From contig JAECYW010000001.1 of the NCBI GenBank assembly GCA_023014335.1, positions 248,001 through 312,000 of the forward strand: 64,000 nucleotides of DNA. The letters run 5' to 3'. Numbering within the stretch: position 1 is the stretch's first letter; every line of letters starts with the position of its first letter. A program made the position numbers and the translations under genes. The DNA is from Galerina marginata (lineage: Eukaryota > Basidiomycota > Agaricomycetes > Agaricales > Galerinaceae). The notes beneath the pieces were generated by a model. The model was not told where the DNA came from. It saw only the letters and a program-made list of their open reading frames with translations, and searched no databases. This document shows, in pieces, positions 37,771 through 49,211 of this stretch.

Positions 37771-38137
37771 AAATGATTTGAGGATTCGTGGCCATCGCTT
37801 CTGACGATAGAATGAAGCACCGTGAGGTACTACTGACGCTGACTCCATCGCCAGGTAGCAGGTAATAAATTGGACTGGGAAATACTGTAAAGTGAGTTGA
37901 AAAAGGAGTCGAAAAAGTAGGCCACACGTACATTCGACCCTTGAAAATTGTTTCTTACATAAATGATTTGAGGATTCGTGGCCATCGCTTTTGACGATAG
38001 AATGAAGCACCGTGAGGTACTACTGACGCTGACTCCATCGCCAGGTAGCAGGTAATAAATTGGACTGGGAAATATTGTAAAGTGAGTCGAAAAAGGAGTC
38101 GAAAAAGTAGGCCACACGTACATTCGACCCTTGAAAA
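37771..38137 (+). repeat. 190-bp tandem duplication
   Basis: Two copies of a unit beginning AAATGATTTGAGGATTCGTG start at 37771 and 37961 and run about 177 bp each (to 37947 and 38137) with a handful of differences, separated by a 13-bp linker. There is no coding potential. Part of the unit (AATAAATTGGACTGGGAAAT) has relatives at 25198-25253. Confidence 0.9.
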
Positions 38138-38583
38138 GTGACAAGTTGACTCGACTGAAAGCACGGATGTTCCTATCACTGAGTCTGCGAGCCAAGTCGT
38201 AGAGGACTCAACCCTGGGACGGGCATTGTCGATGTTGAGGCACAGAGCAGCGCTGAACACCCGCTAGTTCGGGACCGACGACGCCGTTTTCCTATGAGTG
38301 GGGCAAAGTGAAAACACCGAGGCGGGATTTAGGGTCGACACCACAAAACACTTGATCACAGATCTCATGCTTGCTAAGCGCTCTCAGTCTTTGGGCAGCG
38401 TTGGTGCTTTGGGTTCCATCGCCCGGAAACAAAGTTGAAGCACTGCCTTGGTCCACAGCACACGCGAAATGGGATAAGTTGAGCTTCGACGTGAACAAAA
38501 TGACAGCCCCGAAAGGCTTCGCCAAGAATTTTAAAAATAGCAATAACTCAGTAACGCTACAATAAACAACTCCATCCATGCAA

Positions 38584-38889
38584 TTATCTGGTTGCCCTTG
38601 ACTCTGACCTCCAACACTCAATGTCATGCTGATGAGTAGCATCTGCGAGAAACTCTGCAACCCAACTTCTCACGTCGGAAACGACGAATGGGATGACAGG
38701 CGTTTGGATTTCGACACCTTCTACGATAAGTGGCCTAGTGAGACGGATCCCGCATGTCGAGCCTGTCAGAAGATTTTTACGACTGCATAGTTGGGGGTAA
38801 TCTGGGATGGAAGGTTTGGTTCGATAGTTGGGTTTGTAGACCTGACCACAAGTGGGGTCAGGGCATCTGGCGTAGACTGTGCATTCCAT
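38584..38889 (-). pseudogene. Tnp2 transposase fragment
   Basis: The frame MECTVYARCPDPTCGQVYKP, then CGIRLTRPLIVEGVEIQTPV matches the intact transposase here (STIYAVCPNPECHYTYKP; CGTVLTRPRTVRDVEIQTPI), covering about 80 aligned residues. It then loses similarity at WVAEFL...HQHDIE. The preceding AG at 38890 suggests an original splice acceptor. Downstream (38292-38580) is open in another frame but not recognisable. Confidence 0.7.
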
Positions 38890-39050
38890 GGCAGGAGGAG
38901 CTAAAAAAAACGGGGTTATAAAAACATTGAGAGTGTAATCAGGCTAAGACTACGGTGAATGACCTACACTGTGGTTCAACTGTGGTTTGACAGACATGAA
39001 AAAAATTTGACGCTGCCAGTGCTGGTTCAGTGATCAGGTGTGGTCACGCG

Positions 39051-39103
39051 GTCACGCGACACAACCAAGTCTCCCGACGTGTCATCATTTTTTCGTAAAG
39101 CGA
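39051..39103. repeat. Second copy of the 53-bp upstream block
   Basis: Matches 21335-21387 with a few changes (GGTCACGCGACACAACCA; CGACGTGTCATCATTTT). It lies just upstream of the Tnp2 fragment at 38584-38889, as the other copy lies upstream of the JmjC-like gene. Confidence 0.6.
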
Positions 39104-39323
39104 AATCTCGACCTATTCTGGCTCTTCCAAGCACGTTGGGCGACTTTGCGCATATAAATTACCAGTCTTCCACCTCACTCTTGCTCTGAGGACGTTGGTA
39201 TAAAGTGGAACTTGCGGAAAAGAGATGGTTCGTCAGGCCCCAGCCCCGCATGCTCCAAATCTGCCTTCGCAATCCATGCAAAATTTGTCCGTCTTCTGAG
39301 CGCGGAAATATAGGGCATTTATT

Positions 39324-39504
39324 GCCACTGGGAGATTCGGAAGTACGAGAAAAACAAACGCCGTAAACCCAGAAATCGAAGACGTTGTCAACAATTGAAA
39401 TAAACAGCTTGTAACATCCGCTGGCTGGCAGATTTAGGCAGACAAAAGATGGCCTTGCTTAATCGAGTTCGGATGGATGCTGGATAATCTTCCACCGACA
39501 TACC
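39324..39504 (-). repeat. Tnp2 relic shared with 12.2-12.9 kb
   Basis: About 150 bp (CACTGGGAGATTCGGAAGTA onward) match 12749-12905, and the words GATGCTGGATAAT and CCACCGACATA (39476-39504) match 12229-12257. The minus strand corresponds to the SRT..FPTGR region of Tnp2. Confidence 0.6.
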
Positions 39505-39603
39505 TCGCAAGGGATTCCCTTGCCTCACCTGCTCCCCTTTACCCTCTCACCCAGCTTCCCCAGATGCTCTTGAGCCGCCCCGCCCCGCCCCGCCCCGCCC
39601 TGC

Positions 39604-40280
39604 ATGTCCCTCCAACAACGAATTCACCCCTCCAAAAACAAGGGCGGGAAAGAGTCGACCCGCCGCCACAAGAAGCAAAATAAGGGCCTGCGATTGGAAT
39701 ACTTGCCCAAGCCCGCCCTCGCTCTCAAACATATCCTCTGCGCCGAAGAACTGGCTGCGAATTACAGCGCCAAAAGCTTCAACATCGCGACGACAGGGAG
39801 GCGAAGCAAGAGACCGAGGATGAGAAGGGGAAGGACAAGCCGCCCCCGACGGAGTACGAGGTCAGCGTTCAGATGAAGGCGAAGTTACAAGAGTTTCTTG
39901 CGGACACGGATCGCATGGCAAAGGCGCTTCTATTTCTGAACAGGAATATGCGTATGATGCAAGGTGCAAATTTCTCTGGTTTTCAAATGTCCAACTCCCT
40001 TCCTGAACCGTTATTTTTCCTGCTCCTTTCTTGTAGCAAACAAGCAGTCCTTCGGAACACCTGTGAATCACACCAAAATCATGGGTTTCTTGGCCTCGAA
40101 ATCCCAAACGCAAAATACCACCCTCAGAGCGCCCCCGACCCACACGCTGCCTCATCCCCGTCCGACGACTTCCCCTAGGTCCTCCATGCCGATGACTGGG
40201 ACAGTCTCCAGCAACCAAGCGTCGCACACATCGTCGCACACATGCCTCTTGATGCCCAACAACCCAGTGTCAAATCCTCA
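39604..40280 (+). pseudogene. ABC1/ADCK-type kinase C-terminal fragment
   Basis: In-frame pieces read LEYLPKPALALKHILCAEEL, then (other frame) PPPTEYEVSVQMKAKLQEFL and LFLNRNMRMMQ. A GT...TTGTAG intron (39965-40037) joins to ANKQSFGTPVNHTKIMGFLA. This is the tail of fungal ABC1-family proteins, atypical kinases linked to coenzyme Q and mitochondria. The kinase core itself is absent and a frameshift is needed near 39790. A (GCCCC)n run at 39576-39600 lies at its 5' edge. It is treated as a captured or truncated fragment. Confidence 0.5.
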
Positions 40281-40302
40281 AACAAGGAAGGCCTTAACGC
40301 AG

Positions 40303-40578
40303 ATGGTATCATGTGGGGTCGCTGTGTCAATGATGCAGTGCGCAAGTTCCTGCAGTTCCAAATTTCGACCAATGTAACCGCCGTTGTTATTACCTTCGTC
40401 ACCGCCGTCGCTTCTATCGGGCTGTTCAGCTACTTTGGATTAACATCATCATGGACACGTTCGCTGCGTTGGCCCTTAACAATACTCATCTTAATTAATT
40501 GTAGACGCTTGGACAACAGACTCAATGTCTTTGAGGGTATCCTTAAGAATCGCTTCTTCATGGCCATCACATTAATCG
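40303..40578 (+). pseudogene. PMCA-type Ca2+-ATPase, upstream fragment
   Basis: It begins abruptly with IMWGRCVNDAVRKFLQFQIS and continues NVTAVVITFVTAVAS, the transmembrane 5 region of plasma-membrane/vacuolar Ca2+ pumps. A frame jump then gives AVQLLWINIIMDTFAALAL, after which a deletion removes the next transmembrane segments and RRLDNRLNVFEGILKNRFF with MAITLI follows. The exon ends at 40578 in phase 1 before GGTCTG. The 3' part of the gene is at 45649-46200. Confidence 0.8.
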
Positions 40579-40639
40579 GTCTGTCGTTGTCAATCTTGTC
40601 GGCCTTGCATGCTCAATCCCACCTGTAGCAGCTACGATT

Positions 40640-43600
40640 ATATATGAAACACTGCAATTTCCCAAAACCCCGTTATACATCCAGAGCAGGTTTTTGCAAT
40701 ACTGCCTTTTTGCAGTCAGCTATGTATTATGCATCTATAGGGTGGCTAGGCCTGCTAGGGTACGTATATGGGTGCTCTGGGGGTGCGGGATGTAGTAAAT
40801 ACATATAAACAATGTCCCCCATGATGTCGGGCACTGTATAATAGGTGCTGCTCATCATTTGGGCGCTTTTGGGCGCCTCTAGGCGCGGGAATAAATCATG
40901 CAGGGTCTCTAAATATTGATAGCAATTAGAATTGGCTTCTGCTTGTCGTTGGGGGCGGGTTTCGGGGCTGAAAAAGCGCCAGGGGGTATATATTAGTACC
41001 CACATTCCATCTGGGATGTTGGTCACCCCGTCGGGGAGGCGCGACACGGCTAACTCGAATCTGCAAACGGATCCCATGAGTCCCGACGGGGTCCTAGTTC
41101 CATTTTCGGACGCGTCCCGCGCCTTTTCGGTTCCTTTTGGATGAGCGATAAAAATAGATTGGGTCAGTTTTAGCGCTATATTCCTTTTATTATTTCCGTC
41201 CCGCCACTTCTAAAGGTATATTCGTAATCTCCTCGTAAATACGAACTGAATGATATAGTTTTTATTGCGAAATGTGCTCTGGAAGGGATTAAACAAACGA
41301 ATGATAATGACGGGCACCATAGGATGAGCTTTATAAATAGATTTCCACCAAATGTATACCGTTTTTGCCTTATCCCGAGCTCAGTCTGTCCTTCCCTTCA
41401 CTTGTGTAGGCACAGCTGCAATTCACAGGCAATTCTGAGCATAGTAATGCTAATTTTATAGGTTAACACCCAGGGGAAAGCCTTGCTGTCTAGTTATGTA
41501 GAATGAATAATTTATATTAATATTGGACTACCTACAACATTATATCTACGTATGTATCGCAAGGAGACAACGACTGTGCCTCCTCGCGATACCTACTCGT
41601 TAACGTGGGTGGAAGGGCAGGCCACTTCTCCTCCCATCGTCGTCCGCCTACGGCCACCAACCTTCCCCATTGTCAACCTCCATCGTCGTGCCGTCGGCTC
41701 GCAGGCCGGTCGCGTTGGACGTTCACGCCATCTCCTAGCTCACCCGTTTCACCCATCTCACTTTATCGCGACGAGTACCAATCAGACTGCAGCATTGGGC
41801 AATTGCTGCAGCCTGTGCTCCTTAGTACCATCCGAAACGTCGTCTCCCTTGCATCGCAGCTCACGTGTGACGTGGACTACGGGCTGGGAGACGTCGCCAG
41901 GTGGAGCAGTGATCGGTGAGAGAGGGCGGGGGCCAAAGGGCCAACGAACGCGAACGCCGTCACGTTCGCGGTTCGTGTCTGCCTTTGGAGAGTGGGGCGA
42001 ATGGCGAATAGGCAGAGGAGGCCGAAGGGGGGGGGCGGCGGGGGGCAGGTGGGTATCGAGAGGTGGCGACGTGGCGGTACGAGGGCGGAGGCGTAGTGGA
42101 TTAATGATGGGGACGCAAACACGAGTGCGAGGAAGGGGCGTGGGACGGGTCGAGAGAGAGGAGGAAACGAATAACGTTACCTCCTCGCCACCCCGTCCTC
42201 TTCACTCTGGAAAATGGCAGCGGTGTTGGTGCCGTTGCCGAAACCTCGAGCATTCGTGTCGCAGAAGCAGCAGCGGTCGTGCTGCTGCTTCTTTTGCTGC
42301 TGGGTGGAGTTACTCGTGTCGTAGGAGCAGCAGCGGTCGTGCTGCTGCTCTGCTGGCCAAGGGGCATTGCGGGGGGGAAAGGCGATGATGGTCGAAAGAG
42401 GTGGAGGCGAATGCGGGGTCGACATCGCCGTAGGCTCCGAGCGGGGCTCGGAACCAATCTATCGCGGCGCGAATGAGGTTTGGGCGGCCGGGGTAGGAAG
42501 AATAGCGAGATGAGTCGTATTTCGACTCGTCTCGCGACGTACCGGGTGGGTCTCCCTCTCCAGGGTCTCCCCTCGTTGTCCTTTACCCGCTTTCCATCCG
42601 AACTCGTTGGAACGCCGGCCCACAGCCCTCGACGTGAGGGGGGGCTCGCGACGCGCAGCACGAAGTTCTTCGTGCATTAAAATACCTGTGAGATAAGAAA
42701 AATAAGTAATATAGCAATAGAAATCTATAATATCACTTACTATACAAGTTATTGAAGCCTTGAGGGGCGGGGTGAGCCAGGAGGGAGCGAAGGGATTTCG
42801 GAAGTGGTGGTGGAAGGCAACATCAACCAGTGTTGATCTTGCGTTCGGCGTTTTCGGTGACCAATATGATTGGCTGCCTCGAACGGACCGGAAAATCCGT
42901 CGAGGCTAGTCATTGTCGAAGACGGTCTCGGACGACTGTAACACAAATGCTACATCTAGAAATTGGTAGTGTCATGTATTTAACGTTAACTTAAAAATGT
43001 ATTTTCGTTTGTCCGGTGGCCAATATGATTTCTTACGGTATGATACGAACATACACCTCTGAGCGTGGTGATTTCGGTCAAACAGTGGGTTTAACAGTAT
43101 GGTATTCAGGTGCTTTAGGTATAATTAACCTCAAGGAACTGCATTGAGAAGGGAATATAGACTATTTTAAAAACTTCTAGATACTTTACATGGCTTAAAT
43201 CCATTGTGAACTTTCCGAAACTCTAGTTTATAGCTTTTAGGCATGAATGATCAAAGAAAATCCTCGACGTTTTCAAAGATTCAATATACACTCAGCTTAA
43301 TAAATGGTACTCCTTATTCTTTATTGATTTGAGGCTAGATACTATTTCTAAACTATATATACAGTATATACCGCCGATCTACGGAGTCTAGAGTGTGTAT
43401 TGGGATGAGCGCGACGGTGTTCGAGACGTTGATGACGGATCGGAGTCCTCTCGGCCCGACGGCGTCAGCCAATCACACACCTTTGGGAAACCGATCAACA
43501 TCGTCAATGTTGATGTTTACTTCTCTCCACCACCACCACCACCACTGCCTCCTCTCTCTACCTCACTCCCTGAAGACCTCAAAAGTGCGCGTCGCGTGCC

Positions 43601-45605
43601 CCTCGCCTCGCGCATGTGGGCCGGCGCATCCAGAGTACGGGCTCATCACCCGCGATGACACCCATCCACGGCACTCTCGACTCCACCCCATCCGCGACTC
43701 CACATTGGGGTCCAGCGCCAACGCCCCCTCGATCGCCACTTTCTTCGTCGCCAATTACCACGACCGACTTCGAGTCCACACCCGTGCGCCTGGAAATACG
43801 ACACCCCCCTCCATCCTCCAAGGTCCATTGCGACCCCACCCCTCCCACTTGCAATATCAACCCCCTCGTCTAACTGGGGACTCCAGGCACCGCTGCCGCT
43901 CTCAAATTCCGCATGCATACGGCGACGGTTTCCGAACGAGCGGTGCCAGCAAGACGAAGGCAACGACGGCGTGGGTGACGAGAGGGAGGGTGGGCGAGGG
44001 TGACGAAAAGGGTGGTGATAACGGGGGCGGGGTAGATGGGAGAGTGGCTGGCGGCAGCTGTTAAGCATCTCCGAAACAGTGGCTCCACGGTTAGCAGGTG
44101 CAGGTGCAGGAGCCGCAGCCAGAGCTGCTCTGCTGTGCTACAACGACGGCGGGGAAGCATTGGAAGGGAAACTCGGGTGCCTTGTCGCCCTTGCTCTTGG
44201 TGCCCTTCCGATGTTAGCCACCGCTGTCAGTCGTCGCTTGTTCTGTGCCACTGCCATACCACTCTCGCTACCGTTTTCATCTCGCAGGCGTTTGTTATTC
44301 GACTCCAGCTTGCACTGGCCCACCCCACCCCCCACCCCACTCGCTGCCTGCCTAACTTGCGAAAGCCAAAGGCAGAGCCGACACGCGGAGTCGCGGACCA
44401 AGGAAATGAACGCGAATGCGATGGCATTCGCGTTCTTCGCTAGCCTGGCCTCTTGGCTGGGGCTATCGACGGCGGTCCTTCTCGCCGCCACGCACCTTCG
44501 TCCGCTGGCACTCTCGTATGCCCGCCAGCTCGCAGCCCACCCACGACACATCCCCGTGCAAGGCCAAGCACCACCGGCGGCGTGAATGCGAAGGCACAAA
44601 GAGGCGGCGCAGAGGGCTGGGTAGGATGGGCAAGGTGAATGGGTTGGCTTCTGCCGCCGTGCTGCTTTAATATACAATAATGTACATAAATTTAATGTCG
44701 TTGCACACTCGCTAATACATTTATGTTTTCTTTGCAACCACATTTGACAACTTTAAGAGGATAACTGGGCCTTCCATTAGTGATTTTATAATAAAATGAG
44801 TACTGATAGATTCGCATTTTCATTCTGATTACAGCTGTACCTGTAAAAGTGAGAGGATAGGCAAACTGAGCGTTGGATATGGCGAAAACGGCGGGCATAT
44901 CGCAGAGTTCTATTTATAACACTCATCCTACGGTGCCCGTAAGTATTATTCATTTATTTGACCACTTTCAGGCAACATTTAACAAAATAAATTACATCAT
45001 TAGGTTCGTATTTACAAGGAGATTACGAATATACGTTGAGAAGTGACGGGACGGAAAAATTGAAAGGAATATAGCACGAAAACTGAATAAATCTATTTTT
45101 ATCGCTCATCCAAAAGGAACCGAAAAGGCGCGGGACGCGTCCGAAAATGGAACTAGGACCCCGTCGGGACTCATGGGATCCGTTTGCAGATTCGAGTTAG
45201 CCGTGCCGCGCCTCCCCGATGGGGTGACCAACATCCCAGATGGAATGTGGGTACTAATATATACCCCCTGGCGCTTTTTCAGCCCCGAAACCCGCCCCCA
45301 ACGACAAGCAGCAGCCCATTTCTAATTGCTATCAATATTTGAGGACCCTGCATGATTTATTCCCGCGCCTAAAGGCGCCCAAAAGCGCCCAAATGATGAG
45401 CAGCACCCATTAGGCAGTGCCCGACATCATGGAAGTCATTGTTTACATATATTTACTATGTCCCGCACCCCAGAGCACCCATATACGTATCCCCAGCATG
45501 CCTACCCACCCTATAGATATGTAAAACATAGGGACTGCAAAAAGGCAGTATTGGAAAAACCCACTCTGGATGTATAACAGGCTTTTGGGAAATTGCAGTG
45601 TTTCA
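40640..45605. mobile_element. 5-kb element with ~0.9-kb inverted arms in an ATPase intron
   Basis: The left arm (40640 to about 41520, starting TATATGAAACACTGCAATTT) is matched in reverse complement by the right arm (about 44690-45605), strongly at the outer 600 bp and more weakly inward. Between the arms are two GC-rich, CAG/CTG- and CCN-rich blocks (about 41560-42680, 43400-44665) flanking an AT-rich centre (42680-43400). No transposase is recognisable; ORFs in the GC blocks (such as 41552-42388) look like composition artefacts. The outer ends sit in what would be the intron 40579-45648 of a Ca2+-ATPase. A clean target duplication was not found (TATA is possible). It resembles a foldback/long-TIR element. 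Confidence 0.8.
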
Positions 45606-45648
45606 TATAGAAATATAGCTGACATGGCTGTCAATCCATATTTTACAG

Positions 45649-46200
45649 AAATCGTGGTACAGGTCCTGATTGTCTTTGTAGGTGGGGCTGCCTTCCAAGT
45701 GACTTGTATCGGAGGACGTGAATGGGGAATTTCGCTAGCCTTGGGTGTGGTCTCCATCCCTTGGGGTGCTGTCATCTGGCTGCATGCCCCAACAAGCCAT
45801 TCGAGCGCCTGTTCAAGTCCACCAGGCTGATGTGCGAACCAGAATTTCTTCCTACCGTCAAGCCCGACGGGTGGAGCGGCGCCATTAATTTGGTTCGTGA
45901 CAACCTCAGCACTTTCGCGAGCATTCGTAGTGGACGATTGAGGTCATCATCTTTCGTCGTCAAAAGTCGAAATGCCCGTATAAGCCAAAACGACCAAATG
46001 AGGATGTAAGTCCTGGTGTTCTGTGTATTTGAGAAGTCTCGCTCACTATTGCCTACAGCCGGGATCGCTTTCAGATCCTGCCCACGCCGACCCATCGATC
46101 ATCTGCTGCCCTCTGGGAAGGAAAACTCCAAATACATCCTGATACATCGCCAGACGATCCAGTATATCGCCAATTCCCAGGCAAAGAAAACATAGCGTAA
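45649..46200 (+). pseudogene. PMCA-type Ca2+-ATPase, 3' fragment
   Basis: After a TTTTACAG acceptor, exon 45649-46005 reads EIVVQVLIVFVGGAAFQV and GGREWGISLALGVVSIP, the last transmembrane segments of PMCA/PMC1-type pumps. A one-base frame change near 45780-45795 follows, then KPFERLFKSTRLMCEPEFLP and RDNLSTFASIRSGRLRSSSF. The last exon, 46059-46200, gives RDRFQILPTPTHRSSAALWE and stops at 46200. The intron phase (G|AA) matches the upstream fragment across the 5-kb element. Internal deletion plus frameshifts mark a pseudogene. Confidence 0.85.
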
Positions 46201-46826
46201 TCTTATCTACGCTGGCGAACTTCTCCATATATTCAATCGTTGAATGAAGCCCTTCATATGTTCGAACGTTAAAGCAAACATCATTCACCGATGACGGCCA
46301 GAGCCACTGGGGTTCCAATTGTCCAGTGTGCCCTGCGGACGTATAAAGGACAGCCATAGTTGATGGGGTTAGTTTCAATGTTAAATACAAATGAAAGTGT
46401 TGACCTCGAAAAGAACTTTGCGTAGTCTCCGTTCTGGTGATCCGTTCTGGTGAATATAAAAGGAAATCCTACTGTGGGACGGTCACTGTGATCTGTGACC
46501 GAGAGCCCATCATTTTAGTGATTCTCACGGATTTCCTTATTTATGGACGAGACTAAACACTTTGCGTATTTATCATTCTGCTTTGCGCACCGACTGGTCG
46601 CGTAGGTGTTTTTCCCTCGTTGTGCTTTGCGCACCTCTGGTCGCGTAGGTGCTTCTTCCTCGTCGTTGTGCTTTTCGCTTCCTCATTGTGTCGAGCGTAT
46701 CGCGTTGGTGCTCCTCCTCTTCACTGTGCTGCCCGCTGCCCCTATTCAACGAGTGTTAGGTGCGTCGCCTGATGAGACCTGTGCTTTGCAGTATCTAACT
46801 TTCATTAGCTGCTTCGTTTCGTCAAC
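46201..46826. other. Upstream region with a short tandem repeat
   Basis: No gene. Around 46575-46665 a unit of about 40 bp (GCTTTGCGCACC...TGGTCGCGTAGGTG) is repeated with changes, just upstream of the ORF that starts at 46827, so it may lie in that gene's promoter or 5' UTR. Confidence 0.5.
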
Positions 46827-49211
46827 ATGACAACCGCTCCTAAACGGACGTTCACCACCCCTCGACTAAAAAGCTTTGCTGGTTACACCGCCCCACCGGT
46901 TTTGATGGATGGTTTATCCTACTTCCTTCCACCTTTCAGCGTCATTACGACGTGCCTTGTTACCTTTGGGGTTCGCCTTTTTGAAATCTGGTCACCCAAT
47001 TCCTCGCAAACAGTGTACTACCCCGGAGTATCAGCCCCGAATGCCCCAGGAGGGATGGGCCTGCCCGAACACCTTAGGCGTTGTGATGGGACCCTTGGGC
47101 GCTTTGACCCAACGCTATCGCCCCAATACTTCAATCCTCAATACCCCTTCCTGCCTTTTATTAGGCGGCACGTGAACGATGACCACCCAGAACACCGCCC
47201 ATTTCTGTCAGTCTGGCAGCCACATCCTTCTCCCACGTCCCGCAATAACGGCTTCGTCTTACCTACCTTTGTCGACGCTCTCGTTCATCGAGTGAATCAA
47301 CTGCAGGACGCGGCTAAGCTTGGTCAGCCACTAGAGTGGTACCAACCTGACTTGTGGAGTCGTAGGCAAGAGTGCCCCGTTGCTGCTGATTTTGAGGTAT
47401 TGCGGTATCAGATGTCGTTCGATAACGCAGTCGATGCATTCGTCAAGCTACAGCGCGGATTAAAGATCCTTTCTGCGTGGGTACGTTTGGCAGACATTGC
47501 CATAAAAAGTCATGGCCATGAAATAGATATGACCACGGTGTCTTTGGCCGACGACAACCTGGTTGGGGTGTGGCTGAATGGCACATTGGAGAAGGACGGA
47601 CTGTGGCTCCTTCGGCTCGGGGTCCCTTGCTTCATTATACATGAAGTGGATGGTGGTTTGGACCTGGAAAGGGTGGTCAACCAACCAAGGCTATGGCCTA
47701 CCTTCTGGAAGGATACGCCCGTTAGCAAACTTTTGGACACGGTTCATCCTATGGATCTGGCTGTTGTAAGCGATGGCGGAAATCTTCGAGACCTAGACGA
47801 GGACTTGGGCCAACCCAGTGAACCCCCGATAGCAGACGCTGTCAGCAGATCGCGGTCGTCTCCTGCCATCCAAGGCTTCTCTCATGGACGCTACGTTGGC
47901 CCTTGTGTTGACCGTATCTCTAACAAGCTGCCGCATGTAGAAGTGGGTGGGTGGGCTATCCCTCCTGAAGTGATGCCCGTGTCAACTGGGAAGTGGTCTC
48001 ATTGGTGTGAAGAAATGACAGACAGCGGAGAGTTGCACTTCCTTCGCGTCGGCAAATCAAATTTCAAAGACAGAGGTCGATATACTTACTATGACCGTCA
48101 GCGCCTCCGGGTTCTTCATGTCGATGATCGTATTCTTCCGTCTCCCCACTACAATGCAGATCCTTTGGTTTTTGGTTTACCCGCGCCGAGGGTGAGGTAC
48201 CTTGAAGAGTTCGGACATGGGAGATACCGCGAACACAATGTCTCACACTGGGTCTACCAGGTCAAGGACCCGAATCGATCTGACGTAGGTCGAAATTTCG
48301 TTCCAGATCCGTTGATGGAAGCACCTGCAACCTTGCCGGTCCCGGTACAAGGACCCATCACCAACCTAATGGATGATAATGGGGATACAGTCAGCCTTGG
48401 GGGGGAAAGCGATGATGGTTACCCTATCTGGCCGTCGCCTGTTTGCAAGCCCTCTCCACGTCTGCCATCGCCTGCTCGTGAGCCCACTGATGGTTACCCC
48501 ATCTGGCCATCGCCTGTTTGCGAGCCCTCTCCACGTCCGCCATCGCCTGCTCGTGAGCCCACTCTATGTCAGCCATCAGTTGTTCGTGGCTCTTCTCCGC
48601 GTCAGTCATCGCAGTCTCCATGTCAACGCCGGCCTGTTTGCCAGCCTTCTCTCTGTCAGCCGTCACCTGCTCGTGAGCCCTCTCCTTCACGCCTGTCGTC
48701 GCTTGCCGAGCCCCGACCACCTTCCCCTTCCCATGACCAGCCTTCCCATCGTCCACCTCAACATATGTTGCCCCTACGGAATCGGTCTTGTTCGCCGCCT
48801 CATTGTCATTTCCAGCCTCTTCAGGCTCGCACAAACCTCTCGTCGAGAGAAGGGTACCCATCCCCTGTTGCTGGGTCCTCTCGACTGATCGACCGTCTGC
48901 CTTCACAAAATTCCATGCCGACGCCTATTGGTCCAATATCTATTGACCAGGTTGCTGCTGCTCACAGGCCTGTGACGAGATTCCTTGTAATTTGGAATCT
49001 GCCAGCAGAATATGTTTGGAATGATGTTGTTTTCTTCATCCAAGAAGCTATCGGACAATTGCACCCTAATCCACTTCTGACAAAGGTATGCAGGACCAAT
49101 CAGCCTAGTGGCGACCAGGCCTTCTGGCTGTCCTTTGGCACTCCCACTATGGCCTCATCGTTCCGGGGTGTGGTTGCCGGTCGCAGAACTACAAATATCC
49201 ACCATATTCAG

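Noticed and set aside
42240..42360. CAG/CTG-rich stretch resembling an expandable triplet repeat
   Set aside because: The runs are short and interrupted (two imperfect units), so there is no real triplet array.
41552..42388. 278-codon plus-strand ORF in the 5-kb element
   Set aside because: GC-rich, low-complexity Arg/Gly/Ser composition with open frames on both strands; no domain or splice support, so probably a composition artefact.
44138..44743. 201-codon minus-strand ORF in the same element
   Set aside because: Same composition bias, running over repeat-like CAG/CTG sequence; no motif.
45443..45775. Minus-strand ORF with hydrophobic stretches
   Set aside because: It is the antisense shadow of the Ca2+-ATPase membrane exon plus the right arm of the inverted element.
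46046..46390. Minus-strand ORF of 114 codons
   Set aside because: It overlaps the last exon of the Ca2+-ATPase fragment on the other strand, which has clear family similarity.
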